Of a DNA stretch of 64,000 bases, positions 1 through 10,978 are shown piece after piece (within the stretch, counting starts at the first letter, position 1; each line of letters opens with the position of its first letter). The DNA lies in contig JASBNA010000009.1 in the NCBI GenBank assembly GCA_038087015.1, forward strand, positions 992,001 through 1,056,000, in the 5' to 3' direction. Below the pieces are notes generated by a model. That model saw only the letters and a list, made by a program, of their open reading frames with translations. It had not been told where the DNA came from and did not search any database. The position numbers and the translations under genes are program-made. This stretch comes from Cerrena zonata. Its lineage: Eukaryota > Basidiomycota > Agaricomycetes > Polyporales > Cerrenaceae.

Positions 1-543
1 ACCGAACGGAACAATCTAAGCCAAAGAGGACATTGGCAGTGGCATCCAATGTGAGCTAGGATAAGAGTACAGTTCTTGTTGTTGTGAAGTTCAAGTCGCC
101 GTTATTAAAGTCATCCGAGTCGTTGAGTGACGAGAAATTGAAACCGGAGGAAATCGATATTAGATAGTGTCTTATGTAAGCGTCGATCGCAGTGTAAAGA
201 CAGATATGGAATGTAAGTAGGAAATGCCGAGGACTGACGGTTTTGTTCTATTGATAGGACAACCGTCTTCTGGATTCAGAAGTTGAGGGATGAGCCTACG
301 GTTTCGCTACCTCAAGTATACTCCATCGACTTTGAGAAATGCATATTATATATACACAGATGGTCAAGTACTTGGAGAGATATGGAACTGATGGTTTCTA
401 GATAGCCGGAGGTTCTCACGGAACATCAAGAAGTCATCGAAGCCTGAGTACTACTGTACTAGTAGCTTGGCTTTGTTTATCCCACTTATACTCTCGTTGC
501 CAGTACAATCCCCTCTCCTACTCAACACCCTCCCCAATTCTCA
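1..543. other. Upstream region of first DUF6535 copy
   Basis: No gene is supported here. The stretch around 172-226 resembles sequence at about 2525-2577, which lies upstream of the second DUF6535 gene, and at 6747-6797. Its start thus looks like the 5' flank of the duplicated DUF6535 unit. Confidence 0.5.
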
Positions 544-1273
544 ATGTCTTCCTCTTCTACAGCGAGCAGACGGAGTCGGAGATCTAGAACTTCTACATAT
601 CCGAGAGCTTCGAGTTCTGACTCTGGCGAATACCCAATTCAAGACGACGAGACATCTAGTAGTATACAGTCTTCCATGACAAATCAGGTGAGCACATTGC
701 CCTGTGTTACATTACCGATACTAAGCAGAGTTATGGACATATACTATATAGAATGTGTCTTCAAATATCGAAGACAAAGTACATCGGGTCAAGATCGAGT
801 CTGACCGTACTGGCTGGGGGCGAATCTCAGATCTACTTCATCAATATGATCGAGCTCGAGTGGATGATGTGAAGGAGGATATCGATTCTCTCCTCGTATT
901 CGTGTGTATCTTCGTTGGAATTGACCACTCCTTATACTGACAGTTCTTTTCCAAGGCTGGTCTATTCTCCGCAGTGATCACTGCTTTCATCATCGAATCA
1001 TACAAGACGTTACAGCAACAGCCTGAGAACACTACCAATCAAATTCTACTCCAGATCTCAGCTCAGCTAGCCAGTCTTACGCTCTCTGGAAATTTCATCA
1101 ACTCAACTATCCCATCATTCGCATCCCCACCATTTGCTCCTGCCAGATTCTCTGTTCTAATCAATACCTTGTGGTTATTGAGTCTCGTCTTTGCCCTTAT
1201 CACCGCATCCCTTGGGATTCTGGTCAAACAATGGCTTCATGAACTGATGGCGCGCGATACCCAGGACCCCTGA
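544..1273 (+). pseudogene. Truncated DUF6535 membrane protein (5' half)
   Basis: Three exons, 544-687, 752-901 and 956-1273, splice in phase 0 into a 203-codon frame. The Ser/Arg-rich N-terminus (MSSSSTASRRSRRSR) and the segment GLFSAVITAFIIESYK match the neighbouring complete gene at 2874-5242, exon for exon. That segment is the N-terminal membrane part of the DUF6535 domain as I know it from Agaricomycetes. A further hydrophobic segment (LINTLWLLSLVFALITAS) follows. The frame stops directly after ARDTQDP, where the complete copy continues for some 500 residues, and the sequence after 1273 no longer resembles it. I therefore read this as a duplicate broken at that point. It may still be expressed as a short two-helix membrane protein. 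Function of the domain is unknown. Confidence 0.75.
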
Positions 1274-2873
1274 TTCGTTTGTTGAAGAAAATATATTTGT
1301 CGAGGACTGTACCACACTAAGAATGCCTCAAATGGTCGTACCCATTGACAAAAGCCTATTAAAGACAAGTACAGTTATGAAGTATCAACGCAAGATGTGC
1401 ATGTGAACCACTAGCCATTTACTGTCGTCTGAGCTGGGGTCGCAGGAACTCATGCTGTTAAACTAAGGTGAGGTCGATCTAGAACAGGGACATAAAAGCC
1501 AATACACGATGATCGGATACGAGAAACGGCCTTAACGGGGCAGTGGAGGTTATCCTGAGGTACAAAGGATAACTGGTATTGAGAGTCAACGATCATTAGT
1601 CAAGATAGACAATGGAATTACGCATGCGAGACAACGAGCTAGAGATACCTTGGATCAGGGGAGCGGATAACGAAGGGACTCAGATGTGAGAGCCTGGATG
1701 GTAAGGGAAATGGCTGCGGATGATGGAGCGAAACATAGAAGCTAGGTGTCCAAAGAACAGCCTGGCGCCGTAGTCCGATGGCTTGAAGAAATCGGAATAA
1801 TACTCCAAAGGCGTCGAGAGCACGGTGATCGAGAGATGCTGGTGGTTCGTCAAGTATTTACCAGACCGAGAGCGAGCGTCTCGGATGTGTGTTCTGATAC
1901 GAAGAGGATGATGACTGGGATTATCGAATACTAAGTATCGCGCGATGACCAAACTAGAAGAAAAAGGCCAAGACGAGTTATCTAAATATCAGTACGTGTT
2001 AAGGGAAGAATTTCACTTATGAGAACCGTCAGCGAAGGAGAGCCAATGATATTCTGGAGACAGAACCTGCCGGAGACAAGACGGGTAGATTCGAGAGGGA
2101 GGATTTTCGATCAAAAGCCTCCCATTTTTGCAAGGTGACATGCTTCTATCCGTGGCCTATTTCTCTACGGAACAGCAGCAACCTGGTCAATGGGCAGAAC
2201 TATTCCTGTATTCGAGATTCCACTCGTCATCAGATGTAATCGTCACCGTGGTTGAGGACATAGAGACCAAATTCTAGAGAAAACAGAAACAAGCAAAAAT
2301 ATAGGAAGTACTCTGAGAACTCCAGGAAGAAAAACGATTGACGAAATAGAAGCGAAGCATAGCGGGACAGTACACCAACTTTATTCAATGCGATCCAGGT
2401 TTTAGAAAGCAGGGTCGTTGTCGAGGTCGTTATCGTTGTGTCGAGGTCATTGTCGTTGTGTCGAGGTCGTTGTTGTTATCGTCGATGGAAACAACGTGAA
2501 CGATGGCAAGAAATTGATGGTGGATGACGTAAGTGCCGATCGCTAACAGACGGATATGGAAGGTAAGTAAGATTTCAAGTTGCCAGTCTGTTGAATGACT
2601 AACTTCAGTGTAGGGATAAAGCTTTACACTGGCAACCTTTGCTGCCCTATTCAAGTGCTTCCGGCTGACTGCTCTGTGCGAGGCATACATAATACGATGG
2701 TCGCTTGAAGATATTACTCATGGACTTGTCACATTTCAGATAGCCGAAAGTTCACACGAAACATCAAGATAACATCGAGGTCGAGCGTGCATGTCTCAGC
2801 TTGCTCTCAACGATAACGCATCATATCAGCGACATCCCATCTCCTACTGCTACCCCTCCATATCTCAACTTCA
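1274..2873. other. Intergenic region between DUF6535 copies
   Basis: No convincing gene. Short frames on both strands lack family resemblance and splice support. The right third contains a 20-bp minisatellite (2421-2480) and a block (about 2507-2590) that resembles the 5' flank of the first copy, consistent with tandem duplication of flank plus gene. Confidence 0.5.
2421..2480. repeat. 20-bp minisatellite, three copies
   Basis: Three head-to-tail imperfect 20-bp units starting TCGAGGTCGTTATCGTTGTG at 2421, 2441 and 2461. Located upstream of the complete DUF6535 gene. Confidence 0.8.
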
Positions 2874-5242
2874 ATGGCTTCTTCATCCAGTAGGCGACGC
2901 AGAAGATCCAGAGCCTCTAAGTCTTCGACCGCCTCGGATTCTGACACAGATCCAGTCCCAGTCGTTCCCTCAGACTTGCAACAACATAGCGACCAAGTCT
3001 CAGTCGTCGAGCAGGCGGAGAATATGCACTCAGATAGCCAGCCAGGCATACACTCGGAGTATCTTGCTCAAGATGCTGGGAACTTACAGCCCCTCGAATC
3101 TACAGCTCCTGCTGACCGCCGATCGGAGGACGTTAAGGGAGATACGGTCTCAGTTGAAGCTACATCCGCAAGTGACCAACAGCACCAGAATGTAGGACAA
3201 TCTCCTGAGAATAGGGTGAGTCCCATGCTTTCCCCTGCGCCGTCGAGGTACTTAAAGAGGATACACAAATACAGGATCCGTCTCCAAACACCGAAGATAG
3301 AGTACATCGGGTCAGGATCGAGTCTGATCGCACTGGCTGGGGTCGGCTCTCTGATCGAATTCGTCAATATGATCGAGATCGAGTAGAGGATGTGAAGGAG
3401 GACATTGATACACTTCTTGTGTTTGTGCGTATAATCGTTACCACGGATCGTTCCTCATATTGACTCCTTCTCATAGGCCGGTCTGTTCTCCGCAGTGATC
3501 ACTGCATTTATTATTGAATCGTATAAGACCTTACAGCCACAACCCGAAGATACCACCAATCAAATCCTGCTCCGGGTTTCAGCCCAACTTGATAGTCTTT
3601 CGGTTTCCGGCAATTTTGTTAACTCAACCATCCCCGCGATTACCTCCCCACCATTCGTCCCTGCCAGATTTGTTGTCCTCATCAATATACTGTGGCTGTT
3701 GAGCCTTGTATTCGCCCTCATCACTGCATCCATCGGGATTCTCATCAAGCAATGGCTTCATGAACTCATGGCACGCGACACTCAGGATCCTCGTCAACAG
3801 GTCAAGATCCGCTTCTTCCGCGAAGTTGGCGTACAGAAATGGGGGATCTTCGAGATCGCCGCTGCCCTCCCACTTCTGCTTCAGCTCGCTCTCCTGCTCT
3901 TCTTCGTCGGCCTCAGTGCGTTTTTCTACGATCTGAACAAGGCTGTGACATGGATTATGATGATATTCATGATCATTTGGTTCTTGTTTTATCTATTTAC
4001 GACGTTTTCCCCACTGTTATCATCTCAGTGCCCATACAAAACTCCGATGTTGAAAGGCATTCTTCAGCAGGTTCGTATTGGGAACTACACTTGGCTAAGA
4101 TGGCTGGGTTGCGCATTGTATGACCATATCCCCTCTACATGGCCGAAAATTAAGCAGAGGTGCAAGGCCTTACGCGACTCGTTTAATACCTTGTCAGCTA
4201 CCTGGTTGGCTCGCGAAGAGATGAAAGTACGCGAGAGTGACATCTGGGATCTGGCTGTTGTAGTCTGCTCGCGCGAAATTCTCCGAGGGGAGCAACTTGA
4301 CGAGACGTTTGCAGACTGTGTCAGGAACTGTCATATGGGGAGATTGTTAGACTGTATGGAGAGTCTTTTAGACGGGAGAAGTCCGGACATTGAAGGGGTG
4401 CTTCCAGATGTCCCTCAAGGGTTTACTAAATCGGTAAACCAGCTCTACATATCGCTCATGGGCACTTTGGTCTCTCCCTCAGACGATTTGTGGGATCTTT
4501 CAGCGTGGTACGCCACATCAATCTATGCCATTTTGCAACTACCTCAGTTCATCCCACGAGAGTTACGACCTATGTTTATTCAATTCATAAATGGTAATGA
4601 AAAGTCAGCCGTGTTTTCAATCCTCATGATGTACTCCTTTGTGCACAAGACTATGAGGGACTACCCCGAAGACGGTGTCTCGTTATTCCCAAACTTTTCT
4701 CCGTATGATTTGCAGAAAAACCATAGTGGTAAGCTCTCAGACGGCCCAGTCATGTACACAAGTACTAATGTGCGCCCACAGGACCTCAATTTATCTCCAA
4801 TCTGGCTGCTGCAACTAGATCCATCTGCCATTACCTCCAGCCACGGATGGATCCTGACACAGACCAGGAGGATCCTGACACAGACCGGGAGGAAGTCTTC
4901 CTCGCTATCAAGGAGCTATGCAGGTGCCCTGATCCTGCAATTCCGAACAACCCACTTGCCTTTGCTCTGACATTTGCCGAGGTATTATTCAAACTCACTC
5001 CTCCTATTGCCAGACAGGAACATAGGGAAATTCTTGTCGAAGTGATGAGTGAAATTGCTGTCACTATAACTGATACCGATGGGTCTTTATGGCCAACATC
5101 TTATCAGTCATGCGTTCAACATGCATATGGGACCTTCCGTTACATGGGGCTCGCGGATGCACAGCTTGTGCCGAAACTAAAAGAACTAATCCGTTCTTGG
5201 ACCCCTGATTTTGATACCAATTGGCGATACGCCTCATGGTAA
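2874..5242 (+). CDS. DUF6535-containing membrane protein
   Basis: Four exons, 2874-3215, 3275-3424, 3477-4728 and 4782-5242, give 734 residues. All donors and acceptors are GT-AG, and introns are 53-59 nt. The N-terminal 114 residues are Ser/Arg-rich, polar and probably disordered. Exons 2 and 3 carry the DUF6535 signature (RTGWGRLSDRIRQYDRDRVE, then GLFSAVITAFIIESYK). Exon 3 has at least four hydrophobic segments, including LINILWLLSLVFALITASIG, LLLQLALLLFFVGLSAFFY and IMMIFMIIWFLFYLFTTF. The remaining C-terminal part is soluble-looking and alpha-rich. Exon 4 contains a 21-bp tandem duplication coding for DPDTDQE/DPDTDRE. The start was chosen because the first exon of the neighbouring truncated paralogue begins at the same MxSSSS. 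The domain is of unknown function and I can assign no role beyond membrane localisation. Confidence 0.85.
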
Positions 5243-7581
5243 AATCAATGCTATCTCTCTGTATACCTATTGGTAGGGCGTTGGTGATAGAAAGCTCGAA
5301 GTGTGTAGTTCCCAAGTACAACAAAGTCACAATTCAACCGCCAAAAGATGGCCAAGAATACTTGTAATGAGTAGGGTACAAACTGATAGACAACATACAC
5401 ATGTACTGACCAGCCAAACACTGCAAGGATACTACGAGAACTAGCACTCTTTATGCCGTGTATTAGCTTTATTATCGATGTCAATATAGGGGCCTTACTT
5501 GTACATATTTTGATATGCATACACGAGACCATATTGAGTCTCGTCATAAAACAAACTCTACAACATCCACAATTATACGTACCGTAGAGTTGTGGCGGGG
5601 ATCCTAGACTTCTCGAAGTCTGTCCAGAAAGGCGTCCCGACTCTCGACTGACATGTCCTCGATCCCTGCTTCTCAAGATTTCTAGTCTCATAGCTTCGGG
5701 TCCGTATCCGAGGTCATGGTCATCGCGAAGAGGCTGTAAGCTCATATTAACGAACGAAGTAAACAGACGATAACTATGGTTCTTGACAATGACATGCAAT
5801 TGACAGGACACGAACTTCCGCTCGAGGCAGGCGACTAGTATTGTGATTAAAGGAAGATACATCAGTTACGTCGGTGGGAATTGGCGTTCGAACTCAGATA
5901 CGAAGGACGATAGCGGACAGGGAAGTGAATCACAAGAGATACCTTGATTCTAGCCAATCAGAGAGCCGATGATATGAATAAGGAAATGATCAACGGAGCC
6001 GAGACTATATTCATACCGTGATAGACGAACCTAGACCGCTGACGAAAATAAGGAACGTAGATGGTGACCGGTGACATGTTCTGTCGTTCGAGTTTGTACC
6101 GGCCGCAGGGAGCAACTCGAAGAAATTGAAACATCGCCTATAAGTGCGGCCTATTAAATCGAAGCAGGAATCGAGAGTGGAAACGTCTGATTGTGTCGTA
6201 AGTAAAGCAGGAGACGTGGAGAGGCTAGAAGCAAGATGGTCGACAAAAGGGATATTCGCGATGCTAAGAGTTGCTAATTTGAACAACAGAGGCCGAATGT
6301 CGAATTGTGGAGCTATGTAATATGAACGTTGGGCATCGACGGAAGACACGGAGACACTCGTTATTGCATCACAAAGTCGCCGATGAATTGTAAGTACTTA
6401 CCAGCGACATCAAGGATAGGTCGTCAGCGAGAAAAGAGAGATATCACAGAGCATAAATAGGGAGGCTACAGACTCGGGGGTAGTAATCAATGACCCGGCT
6501 TATCAGGAGGAAGTAGAAGAGCAGTGGAGCATGGAGATATTCAAGAGCGTACTGATAGACTCACGACGTCAAGTGTTGAGGTGAACGAGAACAAAGTGGA
6601 AACCGAAAATATGAAACCAAGCCCAGAGGACGATCAGTATACAGAGATAACTCGAGCTAGAATTCGTATAGCTAACTAGATGGAGGAGGAGGAAGAGAAG
6701 TTTTGTGACGACAGAGCTTCGGGTGAAAATGATGGTAGTCGGGTTATGTAAGCATCGATCACTGTGTTCGGACGAATGTGGAATGCAAGTAGGAACCAGG
6801 GTAGCAACGTCCGATAGTCTTGATAAGTTTCAAAAGTATATTTTGTCATAATAGTTATATAACCTGGAGAGATAACGATAACTGGATAACACGAGACAGG
6901 GAAGGTAAAAAGGAGTGTGTGGTTTGAAGGGATAAGCCGGTAACCCATTTCAAGACAGATAGAATAGAACGATGCCAAGAAAACCTAGAATGTCGGACGA
7001 TAGAACAGGAAGTGATTGGAATGACGAGGACCCCAGGAGGTTTGTAGTGTGCAGCGCGGACGACAGTTAGACGGACAAACAGCATAGACCGAGAGCGAGT
7101 GCCCCCTATAGAGCGTCGACGATCGCCGGCCTGAGGGTGGTGTCATGGTTGTGGTTAGCCCGAGTATGGAGGACTCGACAAGGCATAGAGCGTTGGGCTA
7201 GAGCAAGGAGTGCATTCTCCGGACTCCAGTTCGAAAAACTTGCGTGCGGGTGGGAATCTGAGCGGTGAAACGGGAGGTCCTGATGGTGTATTCTTTGAGG
7301 ACACTAGTTATTCCATACACAACCGTCAGTCGACACGTCTAAAAGACACGGAGAATATGAAAGGGGGACGAACCTCGTTGAACGTCGATCGACCCTAGCC
7401 CACATACTAATGAATTGGGGTAGGTCACGTAAGCGGGTATGGACCACTCGGAACTTGAAGGACTTGGAGAATACTCCTTCTCATTCGCAGATGAAGGCAT
7501 CTGAGATTGGGTTGAAGTGTAGCCGACCGCTAAAACGACGTCACAGGGGCATTAGACTAACAAGTAACGGATAAGAAGGAA
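5243..7581. other. Gene-poor interval
   Basis: No gene I can support. Minus-strand frames at 5251-5862 and 6011-6349 have no recognisable motif and no matching exons. A third copy of the DUF6535 5'-flank block lies at about 6747-6797 with no DUF6535 gene beside it, so it may be the remnant of a lost copy. Confidence 0.45.
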
Positions 7582-8123
7582 CTACTTGCCTCGTTCCAAG
7601 GAGGCGATCTTACGTTCGACTGCCGCTGCAATCTCAGCATACTTACTCTGCTCTATATCGCGAGATATCTTCTCTCGAGCATATTTCTCTTCGAGTAACA
7701 CCCCTAACCTAATGGTGAGTATGTCCCTCGCGAGAATACCTCTTGAGCGCCGGAATTCAGCTTCCTGTCGGACGATAGTGCCTACATCACGGATGTCGAT
7801 GAGCATGGGCACGAAAAGGTAGAGAGGATGTCCTTACCCGGTTGAAATGACTTCGGAGACTGCCTCGATTTCAGCATGAACTCTGTGGAGATCATGTAGT
7901 TGAACTCATTGACGCGTTCAAGAGTTTCCTCGACCTCGCGTAAGTTGAGTTTGTGCACGGTACCAGGCGCGTTGAAGACAAAGGGGAAGAGCTGGTTGGC
8001 CCGGGTAGTGAACCTGTCTCGTTTAGGAGTACTGCGACGTTTGACAGAGGTAGGACGTCTCTGGGATGCAGACGCAGTGGTTGGGCGACGATGGGCCTTG
8101 TTCGTTGAACGGGATTTGGCCAT
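7582..8123 (-). CDS. Family member lacking the Cys/His motif
   Basis: Two exons on the minus strand, 8123-7838 and 7781-7582, are joined by a 56-nt phase-1 intron and give 161 residues. The N-terminus is strongly basic (MAKSRSTNKAHRRPTTASAS). Residues 60-95 (NLREVEETLERVNEF and following) align with the segment after the Cys/His motif in the neighbouring genes at 8455-9257 and 15524-16556. The exon-1 end and intron phase are also the same. The Cys/His motif itself is absent. Exon 2 is charged and helical, likely coiled coil, and stops without the C-terminal membrane segments of the relatives. It is either a soluble short member or a truncated one. Function unknown. Confidence 0.6.
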
Positions 8124-8454
8124 GGTACAAGGGAAGGTTACACGAAGAAGAGGGGGCGGAGAAGAGAAGAAGGGAGAAGATGTATCTCGTTGAACAGAGG
8201 AGGCTCTGGTTTATATACATGTTGGTTGAGGAAGATGTCAATGCCGGGCATTGACTTGCTAAAGAGTAAGTGTCGCGGAGTACGAAAAACGCATTGTCCG
8301 TTGGTTATATTTGCCTTTCCCCTGATGAATGCACCCTCGATTTCGATCCGATTATCAGGATGACAATGGAGATATTGAAAGCATACATATTCCTGTACAA
8401 CGAAATTTGACTCCTTAGATAACAATATTCGAAACATACAATCAATCAGATACG

Positions 8455-9257
8455 TTACATAGCTTTGACCACCCGAGTCAATTTCTTGGCACACATGACA
8501 ATAGCACCAACGGCAAATATACCCAAGACCGCCGAGATCCAAAAATAAACACTTCCCCCATCTTCGTATTTCCACGTTCCATACTGGACAACGCCGTACA
8601 ACACGAATACCCAAAGGGTGAGCGCACCGAAAACAGGAATGGAGAGACGTAAGGCTTCAAGCACTGTTATTCCGATAGGGTTGTAACATCGTCAGCAAAG
8701 AACAGAGATAAAACGTAGGGGAGAGTCATACCGCCTAGTGCTTGTGGTGATTCGTTTTCCTTCATCATGTCAAGCTTCGCCTGGAGTCGTCTGACTGTTT
8801 CCACGGTTTTCTTTTCCTTCACTCGAAGCTTGTCGTTCCAAGCTGCATGTCCTTTATCACCTAGAACGAAGTTCTAATGCTATCTAGTATCAGGACTTAG
8901 AGTCCAATACTTACCTTTGCCAATGAACGTGTGTTGATGTGATTCCCTCCCCGCCAACTCCCCCCTAATCAGGGTGAGATAACGTTCAACGTCGCTTAAC
9001 TTCATTTCCACCTCTTCCTTAGTCCGAAGGGTATTCAGAACTCGGAAAGGGATGGAAGCGGAGTCAGCTAAGAGTATAACAAGCTGCGAGAAATGCTTGT
9101 AGGTGATCCATGAGCGGCGGTAGTCTTTTCGATGCTGTTTGCATCGTGTACCGCTGGGAATGAGTTTATTGCACTTGGAACGGGTGGCACCCTGGTTGAG
9201 TAGAGCTGAGCATCGTTTTGAAGGCTTGAGGGCTTTGGCGTGGTCTCGCTTGGTCAT
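8455..9257 (-). CDS. CCCH-motif, coiled-coil, membrane-anchored protein
   Basis: Three exons on the minus strand, 9257-8915, 8860-8732 and 8663-8455, all joined in phase 1, give 226 residues. Near the N-terminus is a C-x12-C-x9-C-x2-H pattern (CSALL...CNKL...CKQH) that could bind zinc. A helical middle follows (KEEVEMKLSDVERY, then ELAGRESHQHTFIGKG at the exon junction). Exon 2 is charged (KEKKTVETVRRLQAKLD), probably coiled coil. Exon 3 has two hydrophobic segments (ALTLWVFVLYGVVQY and FWISAVLGIFAVGAIVM), a likely C-terminal membrane hairpin. I know no described family with this layout. At least five other genes in the window share the exon-1 end, the GRxxHxxxFI-like motif and the phase-1 introns. 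The role is unknown. An organelle or endomembrane protein with a cytosolic zinc module is one reading. Confidence 0.7.
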
Positions 9258-9670
9258 CGTTGTGAGATAGGAGAGAGAGAGGAGGGAGAGAGAGATGGCG
9301 ATAACGACGGGGGAAGGCGCAGCTTACGATGCGGTAAATATAGAACAGTATGACCAATCATCGCACCGCCACTTCAGATCAGGAAGGTGTTATTCCCAAA
9401 AGCACTGAGCCTGGGCCTAACGCCGCTTACTAGAGAAAGATTCTTGCGTTGAGCAATCTCTGTATTGATTGACAATCGCGAGCTCGCAGACATCTGAATC
9501 GCCTTCAGTTCTTGGCTCCGATCTGCAGTTGATCTGGAAATACGCAAAGAAGATCTGCCGTACGGCGATAGTGACTCGGAGAAAGAGAGAGTATAGTACA
9601 AGCAGTTGCGTCATCGAGTATTGAATCTCAAATATCGAGACATGGTATTCCTTCGTATGATGATACAGCT
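9258..9670. other. Spacer between two family genes
   Basis: No gene seen. The left end is the purine-rich 5' flank of the gene at 8455-9257, and the right end is the 3' flank of the gene ending at 9671. Confidence 0.4.
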
Positions 9671-10340
9671 TTAGAGCCCTACACCGCCAGAAAGCACCAA
9701 CACTAGTATCACGATACATATGCCAAGTATAAAGAGTTGTATCACGAATATGCAGAGTCCGATAATGAGACCGAGTACAAGAAAAGCGAGAATTGCATAT
9801 CCAAAGAACACGTAATCTTCGTCCGTACGACTACGTGAGTAAGTCATTTGTGATCGCCCTACTGAACGATTAAATTCGGGATGTCTTAGCTCGGACTATT
9901 ATGAATATGCTGCATCGACTCAGACTCACCTGCGTCGCTGGTGGCTCGGATAGATACGGTGTTAACCGGAGTATAATCCGGCGGGTTCCTTATAGGCTCT
10001 GTATTTGAGATGCAAGCATGTAATGATCAGTGAGGCCTCGATGATGATTATAGCACTCACCTGCGTGCTGGGGGTAGAACTTTCTATACCAACCAACCAC
10101 GATGCCAACCTTCTCGCTGATGGCATATACACTTTCTTTAGCCTCATTCCACCTGTAAGCTACCCCTCTGGCATCATCCACAATTGTAACGATCTTATTG
10201 TGAAGAGTGAGGACCTTGTCATCGATGGCTTGATTACCCATCGAGAGTCGGTCGTACTCTTCCCAATGAGACGTACGGCTTGAGTAATGCGGGGAATGAG
10301 CCTGGGTAGAATCGCCGTCGAAAGGGCTGGAGTAAGACAT
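9671..10340 (-). CDS. Family member with two C-terminal membrane helices
   Basis: Three exons on the minus strand, 10340-10061, 9998-9930 and 9861-9671, all with phase-1 introns, give 179 residues. Exon 1 aligns with the genes at 14796-15330 and 16978-17996. Its SRTSHWEEYDRLS occupies the place of their CTAHCEEHDQL, so the Cys/His pair has been lost here. Exon 2 carries NPPDYTPVNTV, matching PPRYTPVDPM in the 16978-17996 gene. Exon 3 is very hydrophobic (FFGYAILAFLVLGLIIGL and FVIQLFILGICIVILVLVL), probably two membrane helices at the C-terminus. The inner start (MSYSSPFDG) was taken because paralogues begin at an equivalent place. The acceptor of exon 3 was fixed by the only frame that opens the hydrophobic end. 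Function unknown. Confidence 0.65.
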
Positions 10341-10978
10341 TTGGATGTGGGAGCACTTGAAGTTGAGGTCAAGGCGGGATACATGAGGGCGTACATGTAT
10401 ATATAGGTATCTGACATGAGGCATCGGCGATGGCCAGAAAGAAGCAACGATGAGTATGGATATGGCAGCTGCAGGATCGTGAGGAATCAACTTGCCCTTG
10501 TAGGAATATTATAGCTCGGCAATGGGCATTCGAGTTCAACGTCAACGTTCGACGTCCTGCTAATGACTAGGGGAGGAGGTATACTCGTGATCACGTAGTA
10601 GATAATGGTACAGACTGACCACATCCTGCAATGGGATAACGAGAAATACTTCATGGTGTATTCATAGATATGCTCACCCGGTCTCGAATATAGGGTTTCG
10701 ACTTTTCCTGTCGAGTCTGGCGTCGTCGAGCGAAGTAAAAGGTACACAAGCATACACATGGTGACACTGTGACCGTCCCGCTGATAACCATCGCGATGTG
10801 GCATGTGGCAAGGTCACATCACAGCGTCGAACAATAGGCCAAGTACATCGGCGCTACTAGACGTTTTTCACTCACTCCCCCACTTGCAGATTGCAACGTA
10901 TACGGTCAGTGCTAAATCTTCGATAGAGATGCTTATAGTTATCCCAATATTCTGACTCTGTGCTTAGCATTTTTTACA
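10341..10978. other. Divergent intergenic region
   Basis: This lies between the divergent family gene ending its 5' side at 10340 and the F-box gene starting at 10979. No coding frame with support. It presumably holds both promoters. Confidence 0.4.

Noticed and set aside
1680..1952. 90-codon minus-strand frame between DUF6535 copies
   Set aside because: No similarity to any other part of the window and no plausible gene context.
5251..5862. 203-codon open frame on the minus strand
   Set aside because: No motif, no paralogue and no exon structure. Its hydrophobic patches are scattered and the region is otherwise gene-poor, so it looks like a chance frame.
6011..6349. 112-codon open frame on the minus strand
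   Set aside because: No recognisable domain and no support from splice sites or paralogues.
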